Assembly (NCBI GenBank): GCA_011523115.1
Contig: WTHO01000288.1
Span: forward strand, 1-5,381
Direction: 5' to 3'
Source: Halieaceae bacterium
GTDB lineage: Bacteria; Pseudomonadota; Gammaproteobacteria; Pseudomonadales; Halieaceae
Length of the DNA: 5,381 nt
Shown: one piece after another, positions 5,326 through 5,381 of the stretch
How positions within the stretch are numbered: the first letter of the stretch is position 1
Layout: each line of letters starts with the position of its first letter
Notes under the pieces: model-generated
What the model saw: only the letters and a program-made list of their open reading frames with translations
Told to the model about the DNA's origin: nothing
Database searches by the model: none
Translations under genes and position numbers: made by a program

Positions 5326-5381
5326 GTGGCGAAGACACTATCGAGGCGCTTTGTCCTAAAATCGTTGGCGGCGGGCGTTGC
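5326..5381 (+). CDS. N-terminus of a Tat-exported protein, cut by the right window edge
   Basis: From GTG 5326 the frame is open to the window end, giving 18 codons: MAKTLSRRFVLKSLAAGV, then two bases of a further codon. SRRFVLK (6-12) is a twin-arginine signal motif, close to the consensus S-R-R-x-F-L-K, and SLAAGV begins the usual weakly hydrophobic stretch. Proteins with this signal are folded in the cytoplasm, often with a cofactor, and exported by TatABC. The mature protein is outside the window, so no function can be given; redox enzymes and other cofactor proteins are common in this class. The start is supported by GGGG at 5313-5316 and by the in-frame TAG at 5317-5319. It is divergent from the 55-residue membrane gene. 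Confidence 0.68.
   Translation, partial: MAKTLSRRFVLKSLAAGV

Overview
The window looks like chromosomal DNA from a GC-rich proteobacterium, most likely a marine-type gammaproteobacterium. That placement is inference from composition judged by eye and from the gene families present. I see no rRNA, tRNA, CRISPR array, insertion sequence or phage gene.

Layout, left to right: (1) a secreted alpha/beta hydrolase on the minus strand, cut by the left edge (1-862); (2) a roughly 200-bp divergent spacer; (3) a complete acyl-CoA synthetase on the plus strand, closest by motif to the ACSF3/MatB malonyl- or methylmalonyl-CoA synthetases (1064-2563); (4) a 20-bp convergent junction with a small hairpin; (5) a complete sodium:solute symporter (SSS family) on the minus strand (2584-4032); (6) a 254-bp divergent spacer with a candidate symporter promoter, several GCGAG half-sites and a terminator-like T tract; (7) a complete TetR-family repressor on the plus strand (4287-4889); (8) a 55-residue membrane protein on the minus strand (4925-5092); (9) a 233-bp divergent spacer with two dyads; (10) the first 18 codons of a Tat-exported protein on the plus strand, cut by the right edge (5326-5381).

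The six genes strictly alternate in strand (-,+,-,+,-,+), so no two share an operon here. Every gene boundary is either a convergent junction or a divergent, regulator-sized spacer. The most economical functional reading is that the TetR protein controls the divergent symporter and possibly its own gene. The symporter would bring in an organic solute, perhaps a carboxylate, that the CoA ligase could activate. The substrate link is inference from proximity only.

Three genes are easy to miss: the left-edge hydrolase (no stop inside the window), the 55-residue membrane protein (very short) and the right-edge Tat protein (only its signal peptide is present). Nothing here proves a new multi-gene system. 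The best leads are the operator-like repeats between symporter and TetR, the small two-helix membrane protein, and the Tat-signal gene that continues beyond the window.
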